A DNA stretch of 64,000 nucleotides from Emticicia sp051209875. Lineage in GTDB: Bacteria; Bacteroidota; Bacteroidia; Cytophagales; Spirosomataceae. Below, in pieces: positions 17,813 to 27,005 of this stretch; the stretch's first letter is position 1; every line of letters starts with the position of its first letter. Where the stretch lies: the NCBI RefSeq assembly GCF_051209875.1, contig NZ_JBNTQY010000001.1:2356001-2420000 (forward strand), written 5' to 3'. The notes below the pieces were generated by a model that was not told the origin of the DNA, ran no database searches, and was given only the letters and a program-made list of their open reading frames with translations. A program made the position numbers and the translations under genes.

Positions 17813-18020
17813 AGATTTTTGGACAAATACTTATCTGTATATTTCTATCTATATATTTGTACTATCTTTAGGGTTATATTTGTATTTATCGTTGAAAGTC
17901 TAATTTTATTCATTGATCATTGAAATGATCTCCTTGAAATTCTTTGTTTTTATGTTCAATTTCTTCTAAATTATTTATCTCCAAATTTGGGATAGTAGAT
18001 AAACTAATAAATCCAATAAA

Positions 18021-18054
18021 AAAGCCTTATAATCGTCTGATTATAAGGCTTTTA
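18021..18054. terminator. terminator after tRNA-Asn
   Basis: A 15-bp perfect stem (AAAAGCCTTATAATC and its complement) with loop GTCT. On the minus strand it is followed by a T-run, so it ends the tRNA transcript. The preceding 200 bp (17813-18020) hold no gene that I can see. Confidence 0.85.
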
Positions 18055-18061
18055 ACTCTGC

Positions 18062-18135
18062 TCCCGAAGCTGGGCTCGAACCAGCGACCCTCTGATTAAC
18101 AGTCAGATGCTCTAACCGACTGAGCTATTCGGGAA
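18062..18135 (-). tRNA. tRNA-Asn (anticodon GTT)
   Basis: Read on the minus strand it folds as a complete cloverleaf: acceptor TCCCGAA/TTCGGGA, D-loop AGTCGGTTAGA, anticodon stem-loop CTGACTGTTAATCAG with anticodon GTT, and T-loop GGTTCGAGCCC. Discriminator base is G; CCA is not encoded. A terminator follows at once. Confidence 0.97.
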
Positions 18136-18258
18136 TTTGTTTTTCGGTTATAATTTCGTTGTTTCGAAATCATAATGCAAAGGTACGCTTTTTACTTTTT
18201 GTTGTCAATAAAAAAATAAACTTTTTTTTAATTTATTTTTTTGAGTTGATAAACGCCC

Positions 18259-18543
18259 TTAGTGTGTTGCTCGTTCTAAGATTAACTCTTTGATTTTTCT
18301 TGCATCAGATTTTACAAAGTTTTCAATAATAATCTCATGTTCTCTTGCACGTGCTTTGATACGAATGGTGGAGAAAAAGATCCCCGAGTCGATCTCAACA
18401 CCTGCAATATCATTGTAAAAAACAAAGTTTTCGTTACTACTAAATACTTTACGTTCTTTAAAAGTAACACCTTTCTCACCGAAAATTACTTCGTCTGGCA
18501 TCAAAGGGTTTTTGATGGTACTTGCTGAAAATCTTTCGTTCAT
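18259..18543 (-). CDS. small PH-like domain protein of unknown function
   Basis: A 94-residue protein with alternating beta-strands and a C-terminal helix (SDARKIKELILERATH), like a bacterial pleckstrin-homology domain. Features include VIFGEKGVTFKERKVFSSNENFVFYNDIAGVEI and FSTIRIKARAREHEIIIENF. No signal peptide or membrane segment, so probably cytoplasmic. It lies between tRNA-Asn and rsmG on the same strand, 102 bp from rsmG. Function not known. Confidence 0.72.
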   Translation of the reverse strand: MNERFSASTIKNPLMPDEVIFGEKGVTFKERKVFSSNENFVFYNDIAGVEIDSGIFFSTIRIKARAREHEIIIENFVKSDARKIKELILERATH

Positions 18544-18645
18544 AATTTTATTAATTTGATAATTTTGAGATTTACAATTTGAAGATAATGATATTCTGAT
18601 AAATGAAAACGTTTTTTTGAATTTTCAAATTTTCTAATCTTCAAA

Positions 18646-19278
18646 TTAAAATGGTACATAAACTACTTTTTTTGTCTCAAAGAATTCTTCTTCAAAATAC
18701 TCAGAGAGGTTATAAAGGCTATATTTGCCACCAAATTCTTGTAATTCTTCCTCTAAATCGCCCCCTTTTAAGTATAAAATGCCATTTTTTAAATCATTGA
18801 AATGATTGTTCGTCACTTTATCTTTCACCCAACCATAAAATGGTTTAAGTCTTGTAACTGCTCGGCTTATGACAAAATCATAATCATTTGCTACGTTTTC
18901 AGCACGTTCATGTTGTGCTGTCAAATTCTTCAAACCAATGGACTGTGCAACTTCTGTAACAACCTTTATTTTTTTGCCAATAGAATCTACTAAATGAAAA
19001 TGACATTCTGGAAATAAAATTGCCAATGGAATGCCAGGAAAACCTCCGCCTGTGCCAACATCTAATATTTCGGTTCCAGCTTTAAAAGACATCACTTTAG
19101 CAATTCCCAAAGAATGTAAAACGTGTTTTTCGTACAGATTTTCAATATCTTGACGAGAAACCACGTTGATTTGAGCATTCCAAAAAGTATATAATTCTTG
19201 CAACTGCCCGAACTGCTTCAACTGTTTTTCTGACAGCTTGGGAAAGTATTTTATAATTATGTTAATATCTGACTGCAT
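18646..19278 (-). CDS. rsmG: 16S rRNA (guanine527-N7)-methyltransferase RsmG (GidB)
   Basis: A 210-residue SAM-dependent methyltransferase that modifies G527 of 16S rRNA. The SAM-binding motif ILDVGTGGGFPGIPLAILFP is clear, followed by LVDSIGKKIKVV and the RsmG-typical NLTAQHERAE and FVISRAVTRLKPFYGWV segments. The N-terminal NVVSRQDIENLYEKHVLHSLGI matches the family. Length is normal. It sits between the PH-like gene and a glycosyltransferase, all leftward. Confidence 0.95.
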   Translation of the reverse strand: MQSDINIIIKYFPKLSEKQLKQFGQLQELYTFWNAQINVVSRQDIENLYEKHVLHSLGIAKVMSFKAGTEILDVGTGGGFPGIPLAILFPECHFHLVDSIGKKIKVVTEVAQSIGLKNLTAQHERAENVANDYDFVISRAVTRLKPFYGWVKDKVTNNHFNDLKNGILYLKGGDLEEELQEFGGKYSLYNLSEYFEEEFFETKKVVYVPF

Positions 19279-19334
19279 AGATATAAAAATGTTTGCGTGA
19301 TCTATTGATCGTCGTTTGAATACTATCGACTATT

Positions 19335-20549
19335 TCAACGCCATTTAATTTTCTTTGGATTTGAAAAAATAGTGATAAGCCCAAAAATTAAATAATAACC
19401 AGCATAAAGCAAATCATAATAAGGTATTTTCCATGAACTAACGGTATTATTGAGTTTTTTATTTGACTTTGCCAATACAATCCAACGAATAAATAACCAT
19501 AAAAAGAAAACGAAAGTTATTAAACGCATCCAATCATTATACAAATAAAAATCTTGCAGGTTATTATCATCTAATAAATAAGTTGGAATTCTTGACCACT
19601 CAGGAGCTTCAAACCAATCAGGTTGAATGAAAAATACGGGTAAAAACCAAAACCAACAAATTAAATGAGTTGCTGCCAATAGCCCCAAGGAGATTTTATC
19701 ACGTAACTTATAGCGTTTTCCTACTGATAAATGTCTGCGTTTTTGTGTAATCCATTCTTTCCATGTTTTCTTTGGTACTGACATAACATGTGCTGCTGAG
19801 TCAATACAAATAGCGACATTTTCTTTATTTGAGGCTTCATTGATAAATAAATCATCATCACCCCCTAAAAGCCCATGATGACTTGCAAAACCATTGGTTA
19901 CCCAAAATAATTCTCGGCGATACATCAAGTTTCTGCCAATTCCCATGTATGGCATTTTGGCCAAAGTAAACGAAAAATACTGAATGGCTGTTTGAAATGT
20001 TTCGTAACGAATCAAAGAATTGAGTCGAGAATCTTCATATTCATAAGGAGAAAAGCCTAACACAACATCTTTTCCTTGTGTCATTTGAGCCACCATTGTA
20101 TCAATCCAATGGGTACTTGTCGGGCGGCAATCAGCATCAGTCAAAAGGATGATTTCTTTTGAGGCTTTCTTAATTCCCATTGTTACAGCATATTTTTTTG
20201 CTGTAAAATGAGAAGGTAAGCTCTCAATCCTAACAAAGCTCACTTTTTTATATCCACCTTCATTAAACAATAGATAATCGTAAGAGCCATCATGCGAACG
20301 GTCATCGGCAACAATAATTTCAAAATTTGGATATTCTTGGGCTTCTAAAAGTGGTAATAACTCTTTCAAATTTTCCAATTCGTTCCAAGCAGCGACAACA
20401 ATCGAAACACCAGGTTTTTTCACTTGCTCGGAATCTCGCTCAAAGTCAAAATGAGAGAGAAGGCGAGTGAAAATCCCCAAGATAAAAGCCAATTGAATGA
20501 TGACAGCAGCAAAAAAAATAAACGGTAGTAAATAGTGCCAAAACACCAT
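19335..20549 (-). CDS. membrane glycosyltransferase family 2
   Basis: A 404-residue processive-type GT2. N-terminal helix (YLLPFIFFAAVIIQLAFILGIF), GT-A domain at about 45-270 with VSIVVAAWNELENL, VADDRSHDGS, the metal-binding TDADCRP, the GGDDDLF acceptor motif and a TQKRRHL element like the Q-x-x-R-W/H of processive enzymes; the C-terminal third has three or four membrane helices. It transfers sugar from a nucleotide donor to a lipid or polysaccharide on the cytoplasmic face; the product cannot be told. No pathway genes adjoin it. Confidence 0.9.
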   Translation of the reverse strand: MVFWHYLLPFIFFAAVIIQLAFILGIFTRLLSHFDFERDSEQVKKPGVSIVVAAWNELENLKELLPLLEAQEYPNFEIIVADDRSHDGSYDYLLFNEGGYKKVSFVRIESLPSHFTAKKYAVTMGIKKASKEIILLTDADCRPTSTHWIDTMVAQMTQGKDVVLGFSPYEYEDSRLNSLIRYETFQTAIQYFSFTLAKMPYMGIGRNLMYRRELFWVTNGFASHHGLLGGDDDLFINEASNKENVAICIDSAAHVMSVPKKTWKEWITQKRRHLSVGKRYKLRDKISLGLLAATHLICWFWFLPVFFIQPDWFEAPEWSRIPTYLLDDNNLQDFYLYNDWMRLITFVFFLWLFIRWIVLAKSNKKLNNTVSSWKIPYYDLLYAGYYLIFGLITIFSNPKKIKWR

Positions 20550-20676
20550 TGTATATGCGGTTTAGGTGAAATATTTTGCAAATATACAAAGCTTCAACGA
20601 AAGGAATAGAAAAGTTGATTTAAAAATCAATGAATAAATACTTGTATTAGCCAAAATGAAGGTTGAAATTTGCTCC

Positions 20677-21807
20677 ATGAAATATGAATTGCAAAAAACT
20701 GACACCCAATCGAAGGCTCGTGCGGGTAAAATAACGACTGACCATGGCGAAATCCAAACGCCAATTTTTATGCCTGTTGGTACTGCTGCTACCGTAAAGG
20801 CTGTTCATCAACGTGAATTGGTGAATGATATAAAAGCTCAGATTATTTTGGGAAATACTTACCATTTATATCTCCGTCCAGGACTTGATATTTTGGAACG
20901 TGCGGGCGGACTACATAAATTTAATGGTTGGTCAGGTCCAATTTTGACCGATTCGGGAGGTTATCAGGTTTTTTCTTTGAAAGATATTCGTAAGATTTCA
21001 GAGGAAGGCGTGAAATTTCAGTCGCATATTGACGGTTCGAGACATTTATTTACACCTGAAAGTGTCATGGATATCCAACGAGTGATTGGTGCGGATATTA
21101 TTATGGCTTTTGATGAATGTGCTCCGTACCCCTGCGATTATGAATATGCCAGAAAATCAATGGAAATGACACACCGTTGGCTCACACGTTGTATCAATCG
21201 CTTTGATAGCACTGAAGGGAAATATGGCTATTCACAAGCACTTTTTCCGATTGTGCAGGGAAGTACCTATAAAGATTTACGTATAAAATCTGCTGAATTG
21301 GTTGCCGAACAAAACCGAGAAGGAAATGCGATTGGTGGCTTGGCGGTAGGTGAACCCGCCGAAAAAATGTATGAAACCATTGACTATGTCAATGATATTC
21401 TACCAAAAGACAAGCCTCGTTATTTGATGGGAGTCGGAACTCCTGAAAATATTTTGGAAGGGATTGCACTCGGAATTGATATGTTCGACTGCGTCATGCC
21501 AACTCGTAACGCACGGAATGGGATGTTATTTACTACACAAGGCATTATTAATATCAGAAATGAAAAATGGAAAGATGATTTTTCTCCTATTGATGAAATG
21601 CTTGGTGGTTATGTGAGTACTTTTTATTCAAGGGCATATCTTCGCCATTTGGTAAAATGCGATGAGATTTTAGCAGCACAAATAGCTTCTGTTCACAACC
21701 TGACTTTTTATTTATGGCTTGTTGGACAAGCACGTGAGCATATTTTAGCAGGTGATTTCTCGACTTGGAAAAATTCAATGGTAAAACAGACAATGCAGCG
21801 GTTGTGA
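20677..21807 (+). CDS. tgt: tRNA-guanine transglycosylase (queuine tRNA-ribosyltransferase)
   Basis: Exchanges G34 for preQ1 in tRNAs with GUN anticodons. About 376 residues from the ATG at 20677 (MKYELQKTD); an ATG at 20656 adds seven residues but the shorter form matches the usual N-terminus. Signature segments are present: ILTDSGGYQVFSL, DIIMAFDECAPYP, GNAIGGLAVGEP, GVGTPENILEGIALG and DMFDCVMPTRNARNG with the nucleophilic Asp. The zinc site is odd: where most bacterial enzymes have CxCxxC, this one reads DEMLGGYVSTFYSRAYL (306-321), without any Cys. From memory, other Bacteroidota Tgt proteins also lack these cysteines. Confidence 0.95.
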   Translation: MKYELQKTDTQSKARAGKITTDHGEIQTPIFMPVGTAATVKAVHQRELVNDIKAQIILGNTYHLYLRPGLDILERAGGLHKFNGWSGPILTDSGGYQVFSLKDIRKISEEGVKFQSHIDGSRHLFTPESVMDIQRVIGADIIMAFDECAPYPCDYEYARKSMEMTHRWLTRCINRFDSTEGKYGYSQALFPIVQGSTYKDLRIKSAELVAEQNREGNAIGGLAVGEPAEKMYETIDYVNDILPKDKPRYLMGVGTPENILEGIALGIDMFDCVMPTRNARNGMLFTTQGIINIRNEKWKDDFSPIDEMLGGYVSTFYSRAYLRHLVKCDEILAAQIASVHNLTFYLWLVGQAREHILAGDFSTWKNSMVKQTMQRL

Positions 21808-21888
21808 GGTGAGGTCTGAATAAAAAGGTTTTTAATTGAAAAATTTGCAATTGGAGTTTTAAAAATATAGATGTTCGGTCGTAAATAG

Positions 21889-22467
21889 CTACTTCCGACT
21901 AACAAACCTATTCCCCTCAATATAAAACCGATAAGGTAAATCGACTCCTTGTGTAATGCCAATGCGTGTAGTTGTAATGACTTGATAGTCAGTGTTTTGT
22001 GGTTTGAGACAATAAAGTTTATCAGAATTTAATGATAAGAAATTAAAGTGAGGAGTAATTCCCATTGCTTGTACTAATTTGGCTGGGCCGCTACATAAAT
22101 TTCTTAAATCTTTGGTTTTACGGCGTTCTTGCATCAGTTCAATGCCTTCAGTTGGTTCTAAAGCACGAATTAGCACTGCTTCGCCAATGCCCTCTGCTCC
22201 GCTAACAATATTAAAACAATGATGTAGCCCATAAATGAGATAAACATAACTCACACCAGCACCTTCAAACATGGGGGCATTTCTTGCAGATTTTTTTCGG
22301 TAAGCATGGCAAGCGGGGTCACTTTTTAGATAGGCTTCAGTTTCAACTATGATGCCAGAAGTCTGTCCTTCTATGCCATTATGAACGAGTGTGCAACCCA
22401 GCAATTGCTTCGCAAGGGTGAGTGTATCATGTTTTTCGTAAAATTCTTTGTGAAGAACGTTTTGCAT
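21889..22467 (-). CDS. 3-methyladenine DNA glycosylase (AAG/MPG family)
   Basis: A 192-residue base-excision-repair glycosylase of the alkyladenine (Mpg) family, removing alkylated purines. Key segments are LAKQLLGCTLVH at the start, GIIVETEAYLKSDPACHAY with the family's catalytic Glu, RNAPMFEGAGVSYVYLIYGLHHCFNIV, and AVLIRALEPTEGIELMQERR, followed by LCSGPAKLVQAMGI. Length matches the bacterial family. Monocistronic; it converges with tgt and diverges from nuoD. Confidence 0.93.
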   Translation of the reverse strand: MQNVLHKEFYEKHDTLTLAKQLLGCTLVHNGIEGQTSGIIVETEAYLKSDPACHAYRKKSARNAPMFEGAGVSYVYLIYGLHHCFNIVSGAEGIGEAVLIRALEPTEGIELMQERRKTKDLRNLCSGPAKLVQAMGITPHFNFLSLNSDKLYCLKPQNTDYQVITTTRIGITQGVDLPYRFYIEGNRFVSRK

Positions 22468-22567
22468 CTGTACTTTTGGTAAACATTTTGTTACGAAGAT
22501 ATAAAAACTCTTTTTTAATGTATGACAATTTTCTAAATTGTCGATTAGCTAAACTCAATCACAAAAT

Positions 22568-23782
22568 TTGCAACACGTACAATATAAATATCGTCCGGAA
22601 AATCTGACTATTTCAGAGCCAAATAAATATAAACCCGAAGATTTATATTCGGAAGAAATGGTATTGAATCTTGGCCCACAACATCCATCTACTCATGGAG
22701 TTTTACGCTTAGAGGTAGTGACTGATGGAGAAATTGTAGTAGATGTGGTTTCTCATTTAGGCTATCTTCACCGTTGTTTCGAGAAACACGCACAAAGTTT
22801 GCCTTTCAACCAAAGTATTCCTTATGTGGATAGACTGGATTATGTAGCAGCCATGAATTCAGAGTTGGCGTATGTGATGGGTATCGAAAAAATGCTCGGA
22901 ATTGATAAAGATTTACCCAAAAGAGTAGAATATATCAGAGTTTTGGTAGCTGAGTTGAACCGTTTGGCGTCACATTTTATTGCAATTGGCACTTATGCAC
23001 TTGATATTGGTGCAGCAACGCCTTTCTTATGGATTTTCCGTGATCGTGAGCATATCATGCGAATGCTGGAATGGCTTTGTGGAGCAAGAATGTTATACAA
23101 TTATATTTGGGTAGGTGGCCTTTTCTATGACCTTCCAGTTGGTTTTGAAGAGCGTTGTACTGAATTTGTTGAGTATTTAAAGCCCAAATTAATCGAATTA
23201 CAACAATTAGTGATTGAAAATCATATTTTCATCAATCGAACTGCCAATGTAGGTGTTTTACCATTGGCAATGGCTGTAAATTATGGTTGCACAGGCCCAG
23301 TTTTGAGAGGTTCTGGCCTTAAATGGGATTTAAGAAAAGTAGATGCTTATTCGGTTTATTCAGAAATAGACTTTGATATTCCTGTGGGTAGGGGTGAGGT
23401 TGGACAAGTGGGTGATTGTTGGGATAGAAATAATGTGCGTGTGCAGGAATGTTGGCAATCGCTCCGAATCATTGAGCAAGCTTTAGAAAAACTCACTAAA
23501 GAACACAAACGCACCACAGATTTTGACCCACAAGCACTTGTTCCGAAGAAAATTCGCCCTCCAAAAATGGACTTTTATGCTCGTGCAGAAAACCCAAAAG
23601 GTGAATTAGGCTTCTTTTTTCGCACAGATGGCCGCTCAGATGTGCCTGTCAGAGTAAAAGCAAGAGCTTGTTCTTTTAATAATTTGTCAGTATTACCCGA
23701 ACTGTCAAGAGGAGGGATGATTGCCGATTTGGTTGCAGTGATTGGCTCTTTAGATGTTGTAATGGGTGAGGTTGATAGATGA
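22568..23782 (+). CDS. nuoD: NADH-quinone oxidoreductase subunit D (NuoD)
   Basis: The 49-kDa subunit of respiratory complex I, part of the quinone-binding site on the cytoplasmic arm. Family hallmarks run throughout: LNLGPQHPSTHGVLRL, HLGYLHRCFEK, DRLDYVAAMNSELAYV, LNRLASHF, DLRKVDAYSVYSEIDFDIPVG and the C-terminal GMIADLVAVIGSLDVVMGEVDR. The start is a TTG (22568): an in-frame stop lies at 22550-22552, there is no ATG before the conserved PENLTIS segment, and the first ATG (residue 29) would truncate the family N-terminus. No other nuo gene is next to it. Confidence 0.95.
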   Translation: MQHVQYKYRPENLTISEPNKYKPEDLYSEEMVLNLGPQHPSTHGVLRLEVVTDGEIVVDVVSHLGYLHRCFEKHAQSLPFNQSIPYVDRLDYVAAMNSELAYVMGIEKMLGIDKDLPKRVEYIRVLVAELNRLASHFIAIGTYALDIGAATPFLWIFRDREHIMRMLEWLCGARMLYNYIWVGGLFYDLPVGFEERCTEFVEYLKPKLIELQQLVIENHIFINRTANVGVLPLAMAVNYGCTGPVLRGSGLKWDLRKVDAYSVYSEIDFDIPVGRGEVGQVGDCWDRNNVRVQECWQSLRIIEQALEKLTKEHKRTTDFDPQALVPKKIRPPKMDFYARAENPKGELGFFFRTDGRSDVPVRVKARACSFNNLSVLPELSRGGMIADLVAVIGSLDVVMGEVDR

Positions 23783-23805
23783 TTTATGTAAAATGACTTT
23801 ATTTA

Positions 23806-24999
23806 TCAGTGTAGCATTTTGCGTTTTATGACATCAAAAACTGCTGCAATAAATTTAGGTTTTTCGGTTGAATACATAATTTTTATTTCCTCCCAAAAAT
23901 TAGTTTCACCATCCAAAAATTTAAAAATCTGCGAAGGTGAATTTCGTTCATAAAGCCTTGCAAAAACATCGGCGGCTGGAATTCGTTTCTTCTCCAAAAC
24001 ATTTAAAAGTACACTTGAATAAAATAAAAACCGCTTCTTAAACCATGTATCTTTGATCAATGGAGAGCCAGTTTTTTCTAAACTTTCAACAATGCGTTTT
24101 AAGCGTTTTTGTGTATTCTGAAAAGTATAACCAGTTGCAGGATTGGTATAGCCTCCAGCAGTTCCAATTCTGATTACATGCTTACTTGGGAACTCATTAG
24201 TAGCTTCATCACTCATCGGAATGATGCCAAATTCTTCTTCAAGTATTTGATAATTTTCTAATTGAAGTTTTTCAGAGATATATTTTTTTAATTCAATATC
24301 GTATTCTTTTTTCTCTAAAAGTCTTTCAGTAAAGAGGGTATATTCAATAATAGTAGTATATTCATCAAACGGAAGTACATACATGAAACGGCATTCATTG
24401 TGTTGTTCGATGCCAAAATTCATCATGTCGGGTAAATCAGGATTAAAGGTTGGTTTGTCAGTTTGAATGACATATCCTTTAAAATGTTGGAGTAAATTAT
24501 GATTATTTTTATTAGTAAGTTTTAACTTGTACGTACTATCAAAAACATAATTTGATTGAAATCTTGCTCCATTTTGGGTAATTACAGTAGCAAAATTACT
24601 ATCTTCATTGATGCTATTAACTGAATCCTTTACCCATTGAATATTGCCCAATTTATTTAATTCACCAATAACAAAATTATAGAAGTCAATACCTCGTAGG
24701 AGCTTGTATTGGTAGTTACCAATATCTAAAACTTGTGTATTTCCAGCAGCATCCCCAAAACGCACAGAAGACCATTTTTTGAATAAAATATTTTCAAAAG
24801 TATTTATATGACTTTCCCAAAAAGCCCAAGTTCGGTCATTTTTGTCTTTTTCCTGTGGTTCAATTATTAAGATAGATTGATGAGCTAAAGTGCTGGTTTT
24901 TAAGTAATAAGCCAAAGAAAGTCCAGCCATCCCACCGCCACAAATGATATAGTCGTAACTACCCTCAACTACTAAAGAAGAGTTATTTTGTTGCGTCAT
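23806..24999 (-). CDS. crtY: lycopene beta-cyclase (FAD-dependent)
   Basis: A 397-residue flavoprotein that cyclises lycopene ends to beta-rings in carotenoid synthesis. The N-terminal dinucleotide-binding motif YDYIICGGGMAGLSLAYYL, then DRTWAFWESH, the mid-protein FNPDLPDMMNFG and the late GTAGGYTNPATGYTFQNTQKR are typical of CrtY/CrtL-type cyclases. It implies a pigmented organism. No other carotenoid gene is in the window. It converges with nuoD (23-bp gap) and is followed leftward from lipA by 47 bp. Confidence 0.88.
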   Translation of the reverse strand: MTQQNNSSLVVEGSYDYIICGGGMAGLSLAYYLKTSTLAHQSILIIEPQEKDKNDRTWAFWESHINTFENILFKKWSSVRFGDAAGNTQVLDIGNYQYKLLRGIDFYNFVIGELNKLGNIQWVKDSVNSINEDSNFATVITQNGARFQSNYVFDSTYKLKLTNKNNHNLLQHFKGYVIQTDKPTFNPDLPDMMNFGIEQHNECRFMYVLPFDEYTTIIEYTLFTERLLEKKEYDIELKKYISEKLQLENYQILEEEFGIIPMSDEATNEFPSKHVIRIGTAGGYTNPATGYTFQNTQKRLKRIVESLEKTGSPLIKDTWFKKRFLFYSSVLLNVLEKKRIPAADVFARLYERNSPSQIFKFLDGETNFWEEIKIMYSTEKPKFIAAVFDVIKRKMLH

Positions 25000-25046
25000 A
25001 AAAATAGAAGGATGCTTTTTTTGTTTCCCAATCGAGGTCTGGTATG

Positions 25047-25922
25047 CTACACATGTACATGTCTTTCAGCATGATAGCTTGATCTTACCAATGGACCTGA
25101 TTCAACATATTTCAGACCACGTCGCAAGCCTTCTTCACGATACATGGCAAATGTATCAGGATGAATAAACTCAATTACTTCATGGTGCATTTTGGTTGGC
25201 TGTAAATATTGTCCAAGAGTTAGAATATCTAAGCCGTTTTCTGCTAAATCATCCATCGCTTTGAAAACTTCGTCTTGTGTTTCCCCTAATCCAAGCATAA
25301 TCCCCGATTTTGAACGCTTTCCAAATTCTTTAGTACGGCGAATTTGCTCTAAACTACGACTATATTTTGCTTGAGGACGAACGGTTCGGTAGAGTCTTTC
25401 AACAGTTTCCATGTTATGCGAAACCACTTCTTGTCCAGCTGAAATCATTCGATAAAGTGCTTCCCAATTACTTTTTGTATCAGGAATAAGCGTTTCAATA
25501 GTAGTTTTTGGTGAAACTTCTTTCACTGCTTTCACCGTTTCATACCAAATTTCTGCACCTTTATCTTTCAATTCATCACGATTGACAGAGGTAAGAACTG
25601 CGTGTTTCACTTGCATTAATAAAATTGCTTCGGCAACACGGCGAGGTTCGTCAGTATCGTATTCATTTGGACGACCAGTAGCCACTGCACAAAAAGTACA
25701 ACTACGGGTACATACATTACCCAAAATCATAAATGTTGCTGTCCCTTCTCCCCAACATTCTCCCATATTTGGGCAATTACCCGATTGACAAATCGTATGG
25801 AGTTTATATTCATCAACTAAGCCACGTACTTTCTTGAAGTTTTCGCCAATGGGAAGTTTAACTCTCAACCAATCGGGGCGACGAGTGCGTTGTTCGGTAC
25901 TTACAACGGGTAATTCTATCAT
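25047..25922 (-). CDS. lipA: lipoyl synthase LipA
   Basis: A 291-residue radical-SAM enzyme that inserts two sulfurs into octanoyl-protein to make lipoate. Both iron-sulfur motifs are visible: the radical-SAM CTRSCTFC (in GNVCTRSCTFCAVATGRP) and the auxiliary-cluster CQSGNCPNMGEC, with the C-terminal RSSYHAE motif whose Ser ligates the auxiliary cluster. Length is normal. It lies upstream of the lycopene cyclase on the same strand. Confidence 0.96.
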   Translation of the reverse strand: MIELPVVSTEQRTRRPDWLRVKLPIGENFKKVRGLVDEYKLHTICQSGNCPNMGECWGEGTATFMILGNVCTRSCTFCAVATGRPNEYDTDEPRRVAEAILLMQVKHAVLTSVNRDELKDKGAEIWYETVKAVKEVSPKTTIETLIPDTKSNWEALYRMISAGQEVVSHNMETVERLYRTVRPQAKYSRSLEQIRRTKEFGKRSKSGIMLGLGETQDEVFKAMDDLAENGLDILTLGQYLQPTKMHHEVIEFIHPDTFAMYREEGLRRGLKYVESGPLVRSSYHAERHVHV

Positions 25923-26006
25923 TTTTTAACCTTGATTATTCAGATTTTGTAGATTTATCTGATTGATTTTTAATATGCAACTGAATGCTTTTGTTGAAGA
26001 ACAATT

Positions 26007-26774
26007 CTATTTTGTTTTTTGTTTTCTATTGCCAAAATAAATTGTCAGATAGCCAGATGTATAAAATTTAGCATTGGTTGTTAACTGATTAGACATAATT
26101 TCAGGTGTTTTATTAAAAACTTCAGAAGTTATTCCAATTTCAAAACCTGTCAAACTATTGCCAAAAGTATTCATATCAATATTGGCAGCAAGCTTTACAT
26201 GAAGACCAGGATTAATGGTCATTCCTTTGAAAAATTCTTGCCAAATGCCTGCTGAACCTTGTATTTTATTAATTTCTTTATGAATATTTGGATCGTATTG
26301 TACAACCTCAATCGCTCCTCGACCATTTTTGTCATATTTGATATAATAGGGTTTTTGTAAACCAATCGAAGGCCCTGCTGCTGCAATCACACTTAAACCG
26401 ATGCCATCCTCACCATGTTTTTTAAAAAAGACCAATTCTCTGCCATATTCAGGTCGTAGCGAAAAAAAGTAATTTCTTTTGCCGAAAATATAACGATTAG
26501 CGATGCTTGTTGGCTCAGATTTTTCTTTTGGATGTTTAATATTGATTGCCTCTAAAGCAATATAACGGTGCATTGGACTCCCTTTAAATGTGCCTACGGC
26601 TTGTGAATGTCTGATGACAAATCCACCTAATAGACCTGAATTCGTATTGGTCGTAACTCCATAAGCAAACATTTTGTAGTCTTCACTTGTTTTTTTTGGC
26701 GAAGATGCTTTGCGTTGTGCATAACTATTTGCAACAACAAGTAATAAAAATATGCTAAGTAGCTTAATTTTCAC
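26007..26774 (-). CDS. secreted/outer-membrane protein of unknown function
   Basis: About 255 residues. The open frame extends to 26852, but a GTG at 26774 begins a clean signal peptide (KIKLLSIFLLLVVANSYAQ), so I prefer that start; an ATG at 26840 is the alternative. The mature part is rich in beta-strand pattern (FAYGVTTNTNSGLLGGFVIRHS, YFFSLRPEYGRELVFFKKHG, GLHVKLAANIDMNTFGNSLTGFEIGITSEVF) and ends in YLTIYFGNRKQ, which suggests a small outer-membrane beta-barrel. No named family recognised. It is 84 bp upstream of lipA on the same strand. Confidence 0.75.
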   Translation of the reverse strand: MKIKLLSIFLLLVVANSYAQRKASSPKKTSEDYKMFAYGVTTNTNSGLLGGFVIRHSQAVGTFKGSPMHRYIALEAINIKHPKEKSEPTSIANRYIFGKRNYFFSLRPEYGRELVFFKKHGEDGIGLSVIAAAGPSIGLQKPYYIKYDKNGRGAIEVVQYDPNIHKEINKIQGSAGIWQEFFKGMTINPGLHVKLAANIDMNTFGNSLTGFEIGITSEVFNKTPEIMSNQLTTNAKFYTSGYLTIYFGNRKQKTK

Positions 26775-27005
26775 CGCTCGATAATTTAGAATGACTTGTA
26801 AATATATAAAGATAAACGTATTTTTTTTATAATCTGTCATTAAAATTAACAAATTTATTGTTCAAATGTTTGAAGTTTTGGAAAAAGACCTTTTTTGAAC
26901 TCAATTTGAAACAATTTTAAGTAGTATTATTAATTGGCAATTTGTTTATTTTAACTTATTTTTGAAAAATGAATTTATTGTGTAATCGAAAATTAATTGT
27001 AAAAA

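Noticed and set aside
18062..18135. tRNA-Asn as an integration site of a mobile element
   Set aside because: No integrase gene and no repeated tRNA 3' end were found nearby.
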